10,492 bases of DNA from positions 1 to 10,492 of the forward strand of contig JAUXFI010000054.1 of NCBI GenBank assembly GCA_030620125.1, in the 5' to 3' direction. Each line of letters begins with the position of its first letter. Position 1 is the stretch's first letter. This DNA is from Anaerolineae bacterium. Lineage in GTDB: Bacteria > Chloroflexota > Anaerolineae > B4-G1. The translations under genes and the position numbers were made by a program. The notes beneath the pieces are model-generated. The model had not been told where the DNA came from and ran no database searches. It saw only the letters and a program-made list of their open reading frames with translations. Below, in pieces: positions 1 to 6,175 of the stretch.

Positions 1-431
1 CCCGATAGTTCGTGGGGGTAGCGGTCCAGGAACTCGAGTGGCATATTCATCATTTCGACCAATTCCCCCGCCCGGCTGCGGATGCGCGCCTCGCCCCATC
101 CCAGCATTTGAGGCACCGTGCCTATGTTCTCCAGGATGGTACGATGGGGGAAAAGCCCGATCTGCTGAATGATGTAGCCGATGCTGCGCCGCAGTAGAAT
201 GGGATCCATCTCGAGCACGTTCCGCGTCTCGCCTCGCTCGTCTAACACGTAAATGTTCCCATCCGTCGGTTCGTACAACCGGTTGACCAACTTCATCGCC
301 GTGGTCTTGCCACAGCCGGAAGGGCCAACGATGGTGCATATCTCCCCAGTGGGAACGGTAAACGACAGGCTGTCCACCGCCGGGGACGACATTCCAGGAT
401 ATATCTTGGTCACATTCTCGAACTTTATCAT
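1..431 (-). CDS. Glycine betaine/quaternary amine ABC transporter ATP-binding subunit (OpuCA/ProV type), partial
   Basis: This cytoplasmic ATPase would power an osmolyte-type importer together with the adjacent permease. The first 143 residues are in the window and the gene continues past the left edge. The Walker A motif GPSGCGKTT lies at about residues 36-44 and the Q-loop (QQIGLFPH) at about 89-96. The window ends inside the signature motif, at HELSG. The stretch 'TTAMKLVNRLYEPTDG' followed by 'LRRSIGYIIQQIGLFPH' is typical of the OpuA/OpuC/ProV subfamily rather than of other importers. The ATG at 431 is supported by AAGGAGG six bases upstream and lies 23 bp after the permease stop, so the two genes are probably co-transcribed. 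Walker B, the H-loop and any C-terminal CBS domains, which would separate OpuCA from simpler forms, are outside the window. The substrate is inferred from the neighbouring methyltransferases. Confidence 0.93.
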   Translation of the reverse strand, partial: MIKFENVTKIYPGMSSPAVDSLSFTVPTGEICTIVGPSGCGKTTAMKLVNRLYEPTDGNIYVLDERGETRNVLEMDPILLRRSIGYIIQQIGLFPHRTILENIGTVPQMLGWGEARIRSRAGELVEMMNMPLEFLDRYPHELS

Positions 432-454
432 TTTTATCCTCCTTAAACTCCGTG

Positions 455-2023
455 CTATGCTGCCTCTCGTCTACTCTTCAGCCCCTCTGGAGTCAGTACG
501 TTCTGCAGCCAACCCAGGAAGTAGTCTACTGCCAGGGCCAGGGCGGCCACCAGAATGGCACCGGCGAAATACCGCTTCTCCTGGGCCCGATAGATACCTT
601 CAAAGATGTACTTGCCCAGTGTATCGTTGCCGATGTAAGCGCCGATGGAGGCGATTCCAACCAACATAACGATCGCCACGCGCACCCCGGTCATGATGAC
701 CGGGACCGCCATGGGCAACTTGACTTTGAGCAACAGTTGCCACTCGGTCATGCCCATCCCGCGTCCCGCTTCGGTGACCTCCGGCGCTACCGCCTTGATG
801 CCGGTGTAGGTATTACGCACGATGGGCAGTTGGGCGTACAGGATGAGGGCAAAGGCCGCGTTAAAAGGGCCGGTGCCCAGCGGCTGGATCATTGCGCCGA
901 ACAGCGCCACGCTGGGGATAGTCAGGATGATCCCCAGGATGTAGAGAGTGACTTCGCCGACTGCTTCACCAGCCAGGAACAAGGCATACAAGATGATCGT
1001 GAACGCCGCTCCGATCATCCCTACCGCGGCCGGCTTGGAGGCGACAGCGCCCACGATATCGCACGGTGCTGCAAAAAAGCCCTCTACCCTCATAAGCGAC
1101 CGATCCCATCCCTTAACCGTGACCTTGATCGTTTCAGCCACCCCCTCCCCCAGCATGCCCGACGAGGCGGCCCATACCAGGATGAACAGGGCCAGCGGGA
1201 TCAGGACGACCAGGTGAGAGATTTGAGGGTGCCGCGAAGGCCAGGTGATGAACACACCGATCGCCACGCCCAGTACAACCGCAATCGCGACAGAGAACGC
1301 CACCAGCCAGATGTGGCCCAACAGCAATTCCTGCAAGGTCCCCTTCTCCCACTGCCCGGCGATGAAGCCCCATTCACTGGTGATGAGGTTCTCCTCCTGG
1401 GCAGCGAACATAGAGGCGACCCGCAGGATGCCCCACACGACCACTGGTGCGCCCACGGTGTAAAAGACCGCGCTGGACTGTATCTCGTGGGCGGCCTGCA
1501 GGGCGAAAAACAACAAGAGAAGCCCATAGAGACCGAACAAGATGACAAAGATACTCACGATCCCTATGGGGCTCAAGGGGTTCAGAATGGCCGCCAATGT
1601 CAGTCCTAATTTATCGCCCACGAAGAGAAAGGCGGTCACGATCATACCCAGAGGCACGACGACGAGAGACAACAAGTAACTCTGCTGGATAAAGCTGCCT
1701 TCTCCGCCAAATCCCTGGGCGATGAAGAACAGGATCAGGCTGATGATGAAGAAATCAGCCTCGGTGAAAAAGATGACCCGTAACAGGTCCACCCACATAG
1801 CCTCTGTTCCAGTAGCCAGGGAGGCTGGCCTGGCGGCCACGGCCCACAACCCAATCACCAAGCCCAAGAGGCATACCCCTATCACCGTCCTTAGCGGGTC
1901 AGCCTGTTCCTTCTGGGCGCGGAAAGCGTCCAAACTGGGTTCGGTTAGAGCCTTCACCCATCCGGTCAGCATTTCACGCCAGAGGCCGTTTCGTCTTCGC
2001 GTATGTGTTACATCCGTTGCCAT
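455..2023 (-). CDS. Yip1-domain / ProW-OpuCB-type ABC permease fusion
   Basis: This is a membrane component of a betaine-type ABC importer. The 522 residues are far more than the roughly 210-300 usual for OpuCB/ProW permeases. Residues about 30-205 resemble a Yip1-family membrane domain: a short amphipathic lead, then about five hydrophobic segments (near 46-63, 90-103, 115-135, 152-176 and 185-205). The permease proper begins near 228 (LQELLLGHIWLVAFSVAIAV). It carries the family hallmark TIPSVALFG at 368-376, LPIVRNTYTGI at 399-409, and the ATPase-docking EAA-type loop at 415-440 (EVTEAGRGMGMTEWQLLLKVKLP). About 90 residues (264-353) with two further hydrophobic stretches are inserted between the first permease helix and the TIPS helix. 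The ATG at 2023 follows AAGGAGG closely. The ATPase gene starts 23 bp downstream. The permease assignment is firm; the Yip1 call rests on pattern only. Confidence 0.88.
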   Translation of the reverse strand: MATDVTHTRRRNGLWREMLTGWVKALTEPSLDAFRAQKEQADPLRTVIGVCLLGLVIGLWAVAARPASLATGTEAMWVDLLRVIFFTEADFFIISLILFFIAQGFGGEGSFIQQSYLLSLVVVPLGMIVTAFLFVGDKLGLTLAAILNPLSPIGIVSIFVILFGLYGLLLLFFALQAAHEIQSSAVFYTVGAPVVVWGILRVASMFAAQEENLITSEWGFIAGQWEKGTLQELLLGHIWLVAFSVAIAVVLGVAIGVFITWPSRHPQISHLVVLIPLALFILVWAASSGMLGEGVAETIKVTVKGWDRSLMRVEGFFAAPCDIVGAVASKPAAVGMIGAAFTIILYALFLAGEAVGEVTLYILGIILTIPSVALFGAMIQPLGTGPFNAAFALILYAQLPIVRNTYTGIKAVAPEVTEAGRGMGMTEWQLLLKVKLPMAVPVIMTGVRVAIVMLVGIASIGAYIGNDTLGKYIFEGIYRAQEKRYFAGAILVAALALAVDYFLGWLQNVLTPEGLKSRREAA

Positions 2024-2032
2024 AATTCCTCC

Positions 2033-2086
2033 TTATTTTCGAGATGGCTCACTCGTAGCGCAAATCGTTTGTGCTACACTTGCCAT
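2033..2086 (-). CDS. Possible 17-codon ORF in front of the permease gene
   Basis: An ATG at 2086 is preceded by AAGGAGG four bases upstream and opens a 17-codon frame (MASVAQTICATSEPSRK). Its TAA at 2033-2035 runs directly into the permease Shine-Dalgarno (TAAGGAGG). The frame covers the hairpin at 2055-2077. The arrangement would suit translational coupling to the permease, but the peptide has no recognisable family. The strong ribosome site could also be accidental or part of a repeat. I treat it as a candidate only. Confidence 0.25.
   Translation of the reverse strand: MASVAQTICATSEPSRK
2055..2077. repeat. Intercistronic palindrome (10-bp stem, 3-base loop)
   Basis: GTAGCGCAAA at 2055-2064 pairs with TTTGTGCTAC at 2068-2077, with one G-T mismatch and the loop TCG. 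It lies in the 107-bp gap between the second MttB-type gene and the permease gene. No T-run follows on the minus strand, so it does not look like a terminator. It may be a processing or stabilising hairpin, or a copy of a genome-wide short palindrome. Confidence 0.55.
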
Positions 2087-2130
2087 ACACCCTCCTTGAT
2101 CTCTTGTGTCTCATGTGTCCAGGTTGCATG

Positions 2131-3582
2131 TTATTCCCTACGGGACTCTCGCTCCTCTAGCACTTTGGCAATCACCTTCTCCGCCTCCTCCGGCAGGGGC
2201 GGTACCTCGTGCTCGGCCAGTATCTCTCTCGCGCGCTCGTTGGCCCGGGTAGCCATATCTTTGCTGCCCTTCTTCACCCAACGGTCGTAGCGCATCCGGT
2301 CAATCAACGCCGGCCGCCACTGGGCCCACTTCCAATTGTCCAGCGTGTGATCGTCGGCCAAGAAGCCCCCGCCCGGTTTTGCTCGATGGATCGCTTCGCG
2401 GGCCAGCGTGCGCTCGCTGACCTCCACGCCGCCCATGACAAAACGCACGTCGCGGATGATCTCGTCGGCAATGACCAGCATCTCCATCGAAGAAGTTGTG
2501 CCGTATTCGATGTACGCCACGTCGTGGACCAGGTTGCAGCGGGCCAGGAAAGCGGCCATGATCGAGACAGTCGCCTCAATGCCGGCCTGGGTATCTATCA
2601 CCTTGCTGTCGCTGGCGCCGGCGGCCCCCCAGATTGGCAGGTCGTAGTGGCGGGCGATGTCCGCCCATGCCGCCATGCCCGCCGGCCACTCGGGAGCGCC
2701 GTAGCTAACGATGGCCGACTTCATGTCCAATGCCGCAATGTTCATACCGTACAGGAAGGGCGTACCCCGGCGCACCAACTGGGTGAGCACCAATCCGACC
2801 AAGCACTCCGCGTTGCCCAGGGCTAACGCGCCGGCCAGAGTGATCGGCCCTCCCCCGCCTGTGTTCGGCGAGGGCGGGTAGGTAACAGGGATCCCCTTTT
2901 CGGCGCAGAACAGCAGCTTGTCCACCGATTCATCCGGGTACAGGAGCGGGGAGATGGACTCGGCGTAGAGCATCAGGAAGGGCTTTTCATGCAGCTCGGT
3001 CTCGCCGCCAGCCACCGCGCAGGCGATACGGTAAATGTCATCCATATCCTCCCGATTGTTGGCCGTGTAGACAGTAGGTTTGATCGAGCCCCGGATCATG
3101 CCGATGAACTCGTGGACGTAAACGTCCAACGGCGGCACGTCCGAAGGGTTGCCCATAGACATTGTGAAATCCATCTGGTCGAGACCATCGCACAGGTGCG
3201 CAAAATGCCGCACGTCCTCCGCCGTGGCCTTGCGTCGCTCGCCCGTCTCCACGTCAATGGTAAAGATACAGTCGGAGCCAGGCCCAAAAAAGACCTTGCC
3301 CGCTTCCAGCGGCATCGTCAACTCGCCCAGGCGATTGTGCATCAGGATTCGCGACGGGGCAGAGGCGATAGCGTCCATCACCAGGTGCTCCGGGATCTTG
3401 ATCCGCCCTTCCGACTCCCAGGCCCCCGCGTCGAGAAGTAGCTGGCGGGCGGCATCGTTCTTCATCACGATGCCTGTTTGGGAGAGAATGTCCAGGCTGG
3501 TGTGGTGAATTGCCTGGATTTGTTCATCAGATAGCATCCGTATGGTGGGATGCAGTGTTTCGATAGGAATTTGTTTGGTCAC
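2131..3582 (-). CDS. Trimethylamine methyltransferase (MttB) superfamily protein, non-pyrrolysine (paralog 1)
   Basis: This is a corrinoid-dependent methyltransferase of the MttB family (TTMeTrfase fold). It would move a methyl group from a quaternary or tertiary amine to the cognate corrinoid protein in the cytoplasm. It has about 483 residues, the normal family length. Family-like segments include TLAGALALGNAE (about 249-260), VLTQLVRRGTPFLYG (266-280), AGASDSKVIDTQAG (322-335) and ADDHTL (410-415). There is no in-frame TAG, so it belongs to the pyrrolysine-free branch, which includes glycine betaine methyltransferase MtgB. There is no ATG at the 5' end. A GTG at 3582 sits seven bases after GGGAGG and is preferred over the TTG at 3585. 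It differs widely from its neighbour paralog: a Gly-rich NTGGGG stretch (241-246) replaces MAGST, and a Trp-rich tail segment lies near 418-423. A different substrate is therefore likely but unproven. Confidence 0.9.
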   Translation of the reverse strand: MTKQIPIETLHPTIRMLSDEQIQAIHHTSLDILSQTGIVMKNDAARQLLLDAGAWESEGRIKIPEHLVMDAIASAPSRILMHNRLGELTMPLEAGKVFFGPGSDCIFTIDVETGERRKATAEDVRHFAHLCDGLDQMDFTMSMGNPSDVPPLDVYVHEFIGMIRGSIKPTVYTANNREDMDDIYRIACAVAGGETELHEKPFLMLYAESISPLLYPDESVDKLLFCAEKGIPVTYPPSPNTGGGGPITLAGALALGNAECLVGLVLTQLVRRGTPFLYGMNIAALDMKSAIVSYGAPEWPAGMAAWADIARHYDLPIWGAAGASDSKVIDTQAGIEATVSIMAAFLARCNLVHDVAYIEYGTTSSMEMLVIADEIIRDVRFVMGGVEVSERTLAREAIHRAKPGGGFLADDHTLDNWKWAQWRPALIDRMRYDRWVKKGSKDMATRANERAREILAEHEVPPLPEEAEKVIAKVLEERESRRE

Positions 3583-3602
3583 CAATGAACCTCCCGAAGA
3601 AA

Positions 3603-3627
3603 GTGATGCGTGAAATGTGATGCGTGA
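3603..3627. repeat. Short direct repeat between the two MttB genes
   Basis: GTGATGCGTGA occurs at 3603-3613 and again at 3617-3627, separated by three bases, in the roughly 55-bp spacer between the two MttB-type genes. A related piece (TTACGTTTC) follows at about 3632. It resembles the short tandem heptamer-like spacers seen in some environmental bacterial genomes. No function is apparent. Confidence 0.5.
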
Positions 3628-3637
3628 CTCTTACGTT

Positions 3638-5101
3638 TCAAATCTGTAACTCGAACCGCTCGCGGATCCAACTCTCTACTTCTGGGGCCAGTGGCTCCGG
3701 GCGGTGATTTGCCAGAATGTCGCGGGCGATCTCCCTGGCTCGCTCTACCGCATCCCGGCCACCGTCCTGTTGCCACATCTCCCAGCCCTGCCGGTCCACC
3801 ACCGCCGAGGGGTAGTAGAACTCGGAGCGCATGTGCCGGATCGTATGATCAGACATCAGGTAGTGGCCGCCGGGACCGACCTCGTCGATCACGTCCAGCG
3901 CCAGTGTCTCGTCGTTCACCTCGATGCCACGCAGCACGCGCATGGTCATGCCCAGGATTTCGTTGTCGATCACATACTGCTCGGCCGCCACGCTGCTCAT
4001 GTTTTCCAGCATCCCGGCCGCGTGGTGGATAAAGTTGCTCCCGGCCAGAGCGGCCAGCACCGCGCTGATTCCCTTTTCAAAGCCGGCCTGGATGTCGGGG
4101 ATTTTAGAATCGGTCATGCCGGCCGAATTGTAGACGGGCAGATTGTAAAATTGGCCTATCTGGGACATGGCCGCGTTGGTCAGACCAAACTCGGCCGAGC
4201 CGCCCAGGTAGCGGCCGGTTTTCATGTCGGCCGTGGCAGGGATGGGGCCAATCAGCGCCGGCGTTCCCCGTTGAGTCAACTGGGTCAGAACCACCCCGGC
4301 CAACTGCTCGGCAGTGAGTTGCGCCAGCATCCCCGCCAGCGTCACCGGCGCGGTGGACCCGGCCATCGGCGCGGCTGAGAGCACCACCGGGATACGCTGG
4401 CGGCAGGTCTCGATCAGCAGCGTGGTGACGTCGGTGGCGAACTTGAGCGGGCTGACCATCCAACTGGTGATGAAGGAGACGATAGGCCGCTCGCGCAACT
4501 GCTCTGCCCCGCCGGCGATGCGCTCGCACATCTCCACCGTGTCCCGGATGCCCTGCACGCTGTAGACGCCGGACTGGACGTGCTTGGTGGTGTTGGCCAA
4601 GCTGGCGTAGTAGCTGTTGACGTCCACCTCGTCCGTGCCCATGTCCGTGGGATAGACTGGCATCAGGTAAAAGTGCACGTTGTCAAGGGCGTCTACCAGG
4701 CGGGCCAGTTCGGCCACGTCGCGCAATACAGCCGGACGCGGTTGGCCCGTCTCCATATCCAGGACGGTCAGCGCTGCGCCCCCGGTACCGATGTGCACCC
4801 GCGCGCCCTCTAATTCCAGGTCCCATTTGGGATCACGCCCGGCGAGCACCACGCGCGAGGGCGCCCAGTCCACGGCATCCTCGACCAGAGATCGAGGCAG
4901 CCGCACACACGAGGCCTCGCCGTCCACCATCGCGCCCGCTTCCTGGAACAAGCGCAGCGCCTCCGGTTCCTCGACCTGGACGCCGGTGCGCTCCAGGATG
5001 CTCAACGCTGCCTCGTGAAAACGTTGTACCTGGGCATCGGTCAGCGGCTTGTACTGGCCGCCCACCAGGCCCTTGATTGGGCCACGACGTTTCTTGGCCA
5101 T
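3638..5101 (-). CDS. Trimethylamine methyltransferase (MttB) superfamily protein, non-pyrrolysine (paralog 2)
   Basis: This is a second corrinoid-dependent amine methyltransferase of the MttB family, 487 residues, encoded directly after the corrinoid protein. It is the closer of the two to the usual bacterial MttB/MtgB pattern. Visible segments are APVTLAGMLAQLTAEQLAGVVLTQLTQRGTPALIG (251-285), NSAGMTDSKIPDIQAGFEK (325-343), AAGMLENMSS (361-370) and VIDNEI (377-382). No amber codon interrupts the frame, so pyrrolysine is not used. The start ATG at 5101 has GGGAGG six bases upstream. The most likely role is demethylation of glycine betaine or a related quaternary amine, giving methyl-corrinoid protein. 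This is inferred from the family, from the co-encoded MtgA-like enzyme and from the OpuC-type transporter. Proline betaine, carnitine or another N-methyl compound remain possible. Confidence 0.92.
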   Translation of the reverse strand: MAKKRRGPIKGLVGGQYKPLTDAQVQRFHEAALSILERTGVQVEEPEALRLFQEAGAMVDGEASCVRLPRSLVEDAVDWAPSRVVLAGRDPKWDLELEGARVHIGTGGAALTVLDMETGQPRPAVLRDVAELARLVDALDNVHFYLMPVYPTDMGTDEVDVNSYYASLANTTKHVQSGVYSVQGIRDTVEMCERIAGGAEQLRERPIVSFITSWMVSPLKFATDVTTLLIETCRQRIPVVLSAAPMAGSTAPVTLAGMLAQLTAEQLAGVVLTQLTQRGTPALIGPIPATADMKTGRYLGGSAEFGLTNAAMSQIGQFYNLPVYNSAGMTDSKIPDIQAGFEKGISAVLAALAGSNFIHHAAGMLENMSSVAAEQYVIDNEILGMTMRVLRGIEVNDETLALDVIDEVGPGGHYLMSDHTIRHMRSEFYYPSAVVDRQGWEMWQQDGGRDAVERAREIARDILANHRPEPLAPEVESWIRERFELQI

Positions 5102-5118
5102 TCCGTACCTCCCTGGAG

Positions 5119-5153
5119 AGAAACCAGGTTCTTTCCGAAAAAACCTGGTTTCT
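5119..5153. repeat. Intercistronic inverted repeat (12-bp perfect stem)
   Basis: AGAAACCAGGTT at 5119-5130 and AACCTGGTTTCT at 5142-5153 form a perfect 12-bp stem with an 11-base loop. It nearly fills the 54-bp gap between the corrinoid protein stop and the next MttB gene. No T-run follows on the coding strand, so it is not a standard terminator. It may adjust the corrinoid-protein to methyltransferase ratio through mRNA processing or stability, or it may be a dispersed repeat. Confidence 0.7.
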
Positions 5154-5155
5154 TG

Positions 5156-5791
5156 CTATCCAACCATATCCCGGGCGGCGTCCACAGCGCTGGCCGCGTC
5201 GGGCGCGTAGGCGTCGGCTCCGATCTCCTCGGCAAAGGCCGCCGTCACCGGCGCGCCGCCGACCATGATCTTGACCGCGTCCCGCAGCCCTGCCTCCTCC
5301 AACGCTTCAATCGTGGTCTTCATGTTGACCATCGTCGTCGTCAGCAGGGCGCTCATCCCCACGATGCTGGGCTGGTGCTCGCGCACGGCGTCCACGAAGA
5401 CGGACGGCTTCACGTCCGTCCCCAGGTCAATCGTCTCGAACCCGGCGCCCTCAATCATCATCTTGACCAGGTTCTTGCCGATGTCGTGCAGGTCGCCCTC
5501 CACCGTGCCGATGACGTACTTGCCCGCGCTGGGCACGTCACCCTCCGCCAGCAGCGGGCGCAGGACGTTCATCCCCGCGTGCATGGCCCGGGCTGCGATG
5601 AGCACCTCGGGCACAAAGAGATCGCCCGCCTTGAAATCCTTGCCTACCTCGTCCATACCGGCGATCAGACCACCGGACAGGATTTTCCCTGGTTTCATTC
5701 CCTGATCCAGCGCCGCATGGACCAACTCGGCAACTTGATCGTCCTCGCCGTCGTACAGATGAGAGGCGATCTTTTCCAGGATGTCTGTCAT
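5156..5791 (-). CDS. Corrinoid (B12-binding) methyl-carrier protein, MttC/MtgC type
   Basis: This small cytoplasmic protein carries the corrinoid that shuttles the methyl group between the MttB-type enzymes and the MtgA-like enzyme. Its 211 residues are the normal length for MttC/MtbC/MtgC carriers. The N-terminal helical cap (B12-binding 2 domain, about 3-88) includes the usual GLIAGMDEVGKDFKAGDLFVPEVL. The Rossmann-like cobalamin domain (about 91-208) contains GDLHDIGKN at 99-107. In it, D100-x-H102-x-x-G105 is the base-off signature and His102 the expected lower cobalt ligand. Further cofactor-contact segments are GMSALLT (145-151) and MVGGAPV (176-182). The ATG at 5791 has GAGGAGG upstream with an eight-base gap. 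It is the first gene after the cobalamin riboswitch and the structured spacer, so its expression is probably gated by corrinoid. Its redox activator (RamA type) is not in the window. Confidence 0.96.
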   Translation of the reverse strand: MTDILEKIASHLYDGEDDQVAELVHAALDQGMKPGKILSGGLIAGMDEVGKDFKAGDLFVPEVLIAARAMHAGMNVLRPLLAEGDVPSAGKYVIGTVEGDLHDIGKNLVKMMIEGAGFETIDLGTDVKPSVFVDAVREHQPSIVGMSALLTTTMVNMKTTIEALEEAGLRDAVKIMVGGAPVTAAFAEEIGADAYAPDAASAVDAARDMVG

Positions 5792-5821
5792 TTTTCAAGC
5801 CTCCTCGAGTACAAGTTTCTG

Positions 5822-5953
5822 GGTAACTACAGACAGGAGAACCCTTGCGAAGGTTTGGTGAGAACCTTCGGGCCAAAAGCGCCTTTGCCTACCAAAAGTT
5901 GCCCCGGCGACAAGGCCATTCGCAACCTTTGCAAAGGTAGCTGAGTAATTACG
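5822..5953. repeat. Structured, repeat-like spacer with several palindromes
   Basis: About 130 bases between the riboswitch terminator and the corrinoid-protein RBS hold at least three hairpins. CGAAGGTT (5848-5855) pairs with AACCTTCG (5863-5870). ACCTTTGCAAAGGT is a self-complementary 14-mer (5925-5938). GTTGCC (5899-5904) pairs with GGCGAC (5906-5911), with one G-T. The ends resemble each other in inverted orientation: GTAACTAC at 5823-5830 and GTAATTAC at 5945-5952. This looks like a palindromic intergenic repeat or MITE-like remnant, or a second RNA element. I see no credible gene here. Confidence 0.5.
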
Positions 5954-5960
5954 TTTTTGG

Positions 5961-5997
5961 AAAAAAAAGAGAACGGGTGTCCAAAGACAACCCGTTC
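5961..5997 (-). terminator. Rho-independent terminator, likely the riboswitch expression platform
   Basis: On the minus strand, GAACGGGT (5997-5990) pairs with ACCCGTTC (5978-5971). An inner GTC/GAC stem closes the loop TTTG, leaving one bulged T. An eight-T run (5968-5961), broken only by TC at its start, follows at once. It lies about 35 nt after the B12-box-like end of the upstream cobalamin aptamer and about 170 nt before the corrinoid-protein start, the normal position for a riboswitch-controlled terminator. Confidence 0.88.
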
Positions 5998-6029
5998 CCT
6001 TTCCGCGAAGGTTGCAGGATCAAACGATG

Positions 6030-6152
6030 AAGGAAGAGTGTCTGGCTCATCTGGGGACAAGGTTGTTGTCCACCAGATTTACAGTTGCGGGACAGCCCCG
6101 GGTTTTTACCGGCGTTCCTCTGATTACCCTGCCCTGTGGACAGGAACCATCA
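6030..6152 (-). promoter_or_regulatory. Cobalamin riboswitch aptamer
   Basis: The minus strand carries the conserved core GCTGTCCCGCAACTGTAA (about 6096-6079), the strongest single signature of the cobalamin riboswitch family (RF00174 type). Before it are GGTTCC (6148-6143), a CCTGTCC/GGGCAGG hairpin (6144-6128), GAGGAACGCCGGT (6120-6108) and the AAAA-looped GCCGGT...ACCCGG stem. After it comes a long arm in which ATCTGG-T-GGACAA pairs with TTGTCC-CCAGAT (6078-6049). A B12-box-like AGCCAGACACTCTTCC (6047-6032) follows. It starts about 25 nt after the stop of the mtgA-like gene, leads into the terminator at 5961-5997, and precedes the corrinoid-protein gene. Terminator-type cobalamin riboswitches usually switch genes off when corrinoid is abundant; the direction here is not proven. 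The B12-box end diverges from the usual ACCTGCC. Confidence 0.93.
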
Positions 6153-6175
6153 GCGTTTAGCAGATCGTTTGGCTT

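Noticed and set aside
452..1609. Long plus-strand open frame opposite the permease gene
   Set aside because: Low-complexity, His/Asp/Gln-rich composition typical of the antisense of a high-GC gene. The minus frame has clear ABC permease motifs and a Shine-Dalgarno.
2131..5101. Pyrrolysine (amber) codon in the MttB-type genes
   Set aside because: Both frames run full family length without an internal TAG, so they belong to the non-pyrrolysine branch.
5015..5944. Plus-strand frame spanning the corrinoid gene and the structured spacer
   Set aside because: It crosses a well-supported minus-strand gene and two palindromic regions, and its protein resembles no family.
5822..5953. CRISPR-like or rRNA/tRNA origin for the repeated palindromes
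   Set aside because: There are no regularly spaced identical repeats, and no cloverleaf or rRNA-like sequence was seen. The motifs are inverted and irregular.
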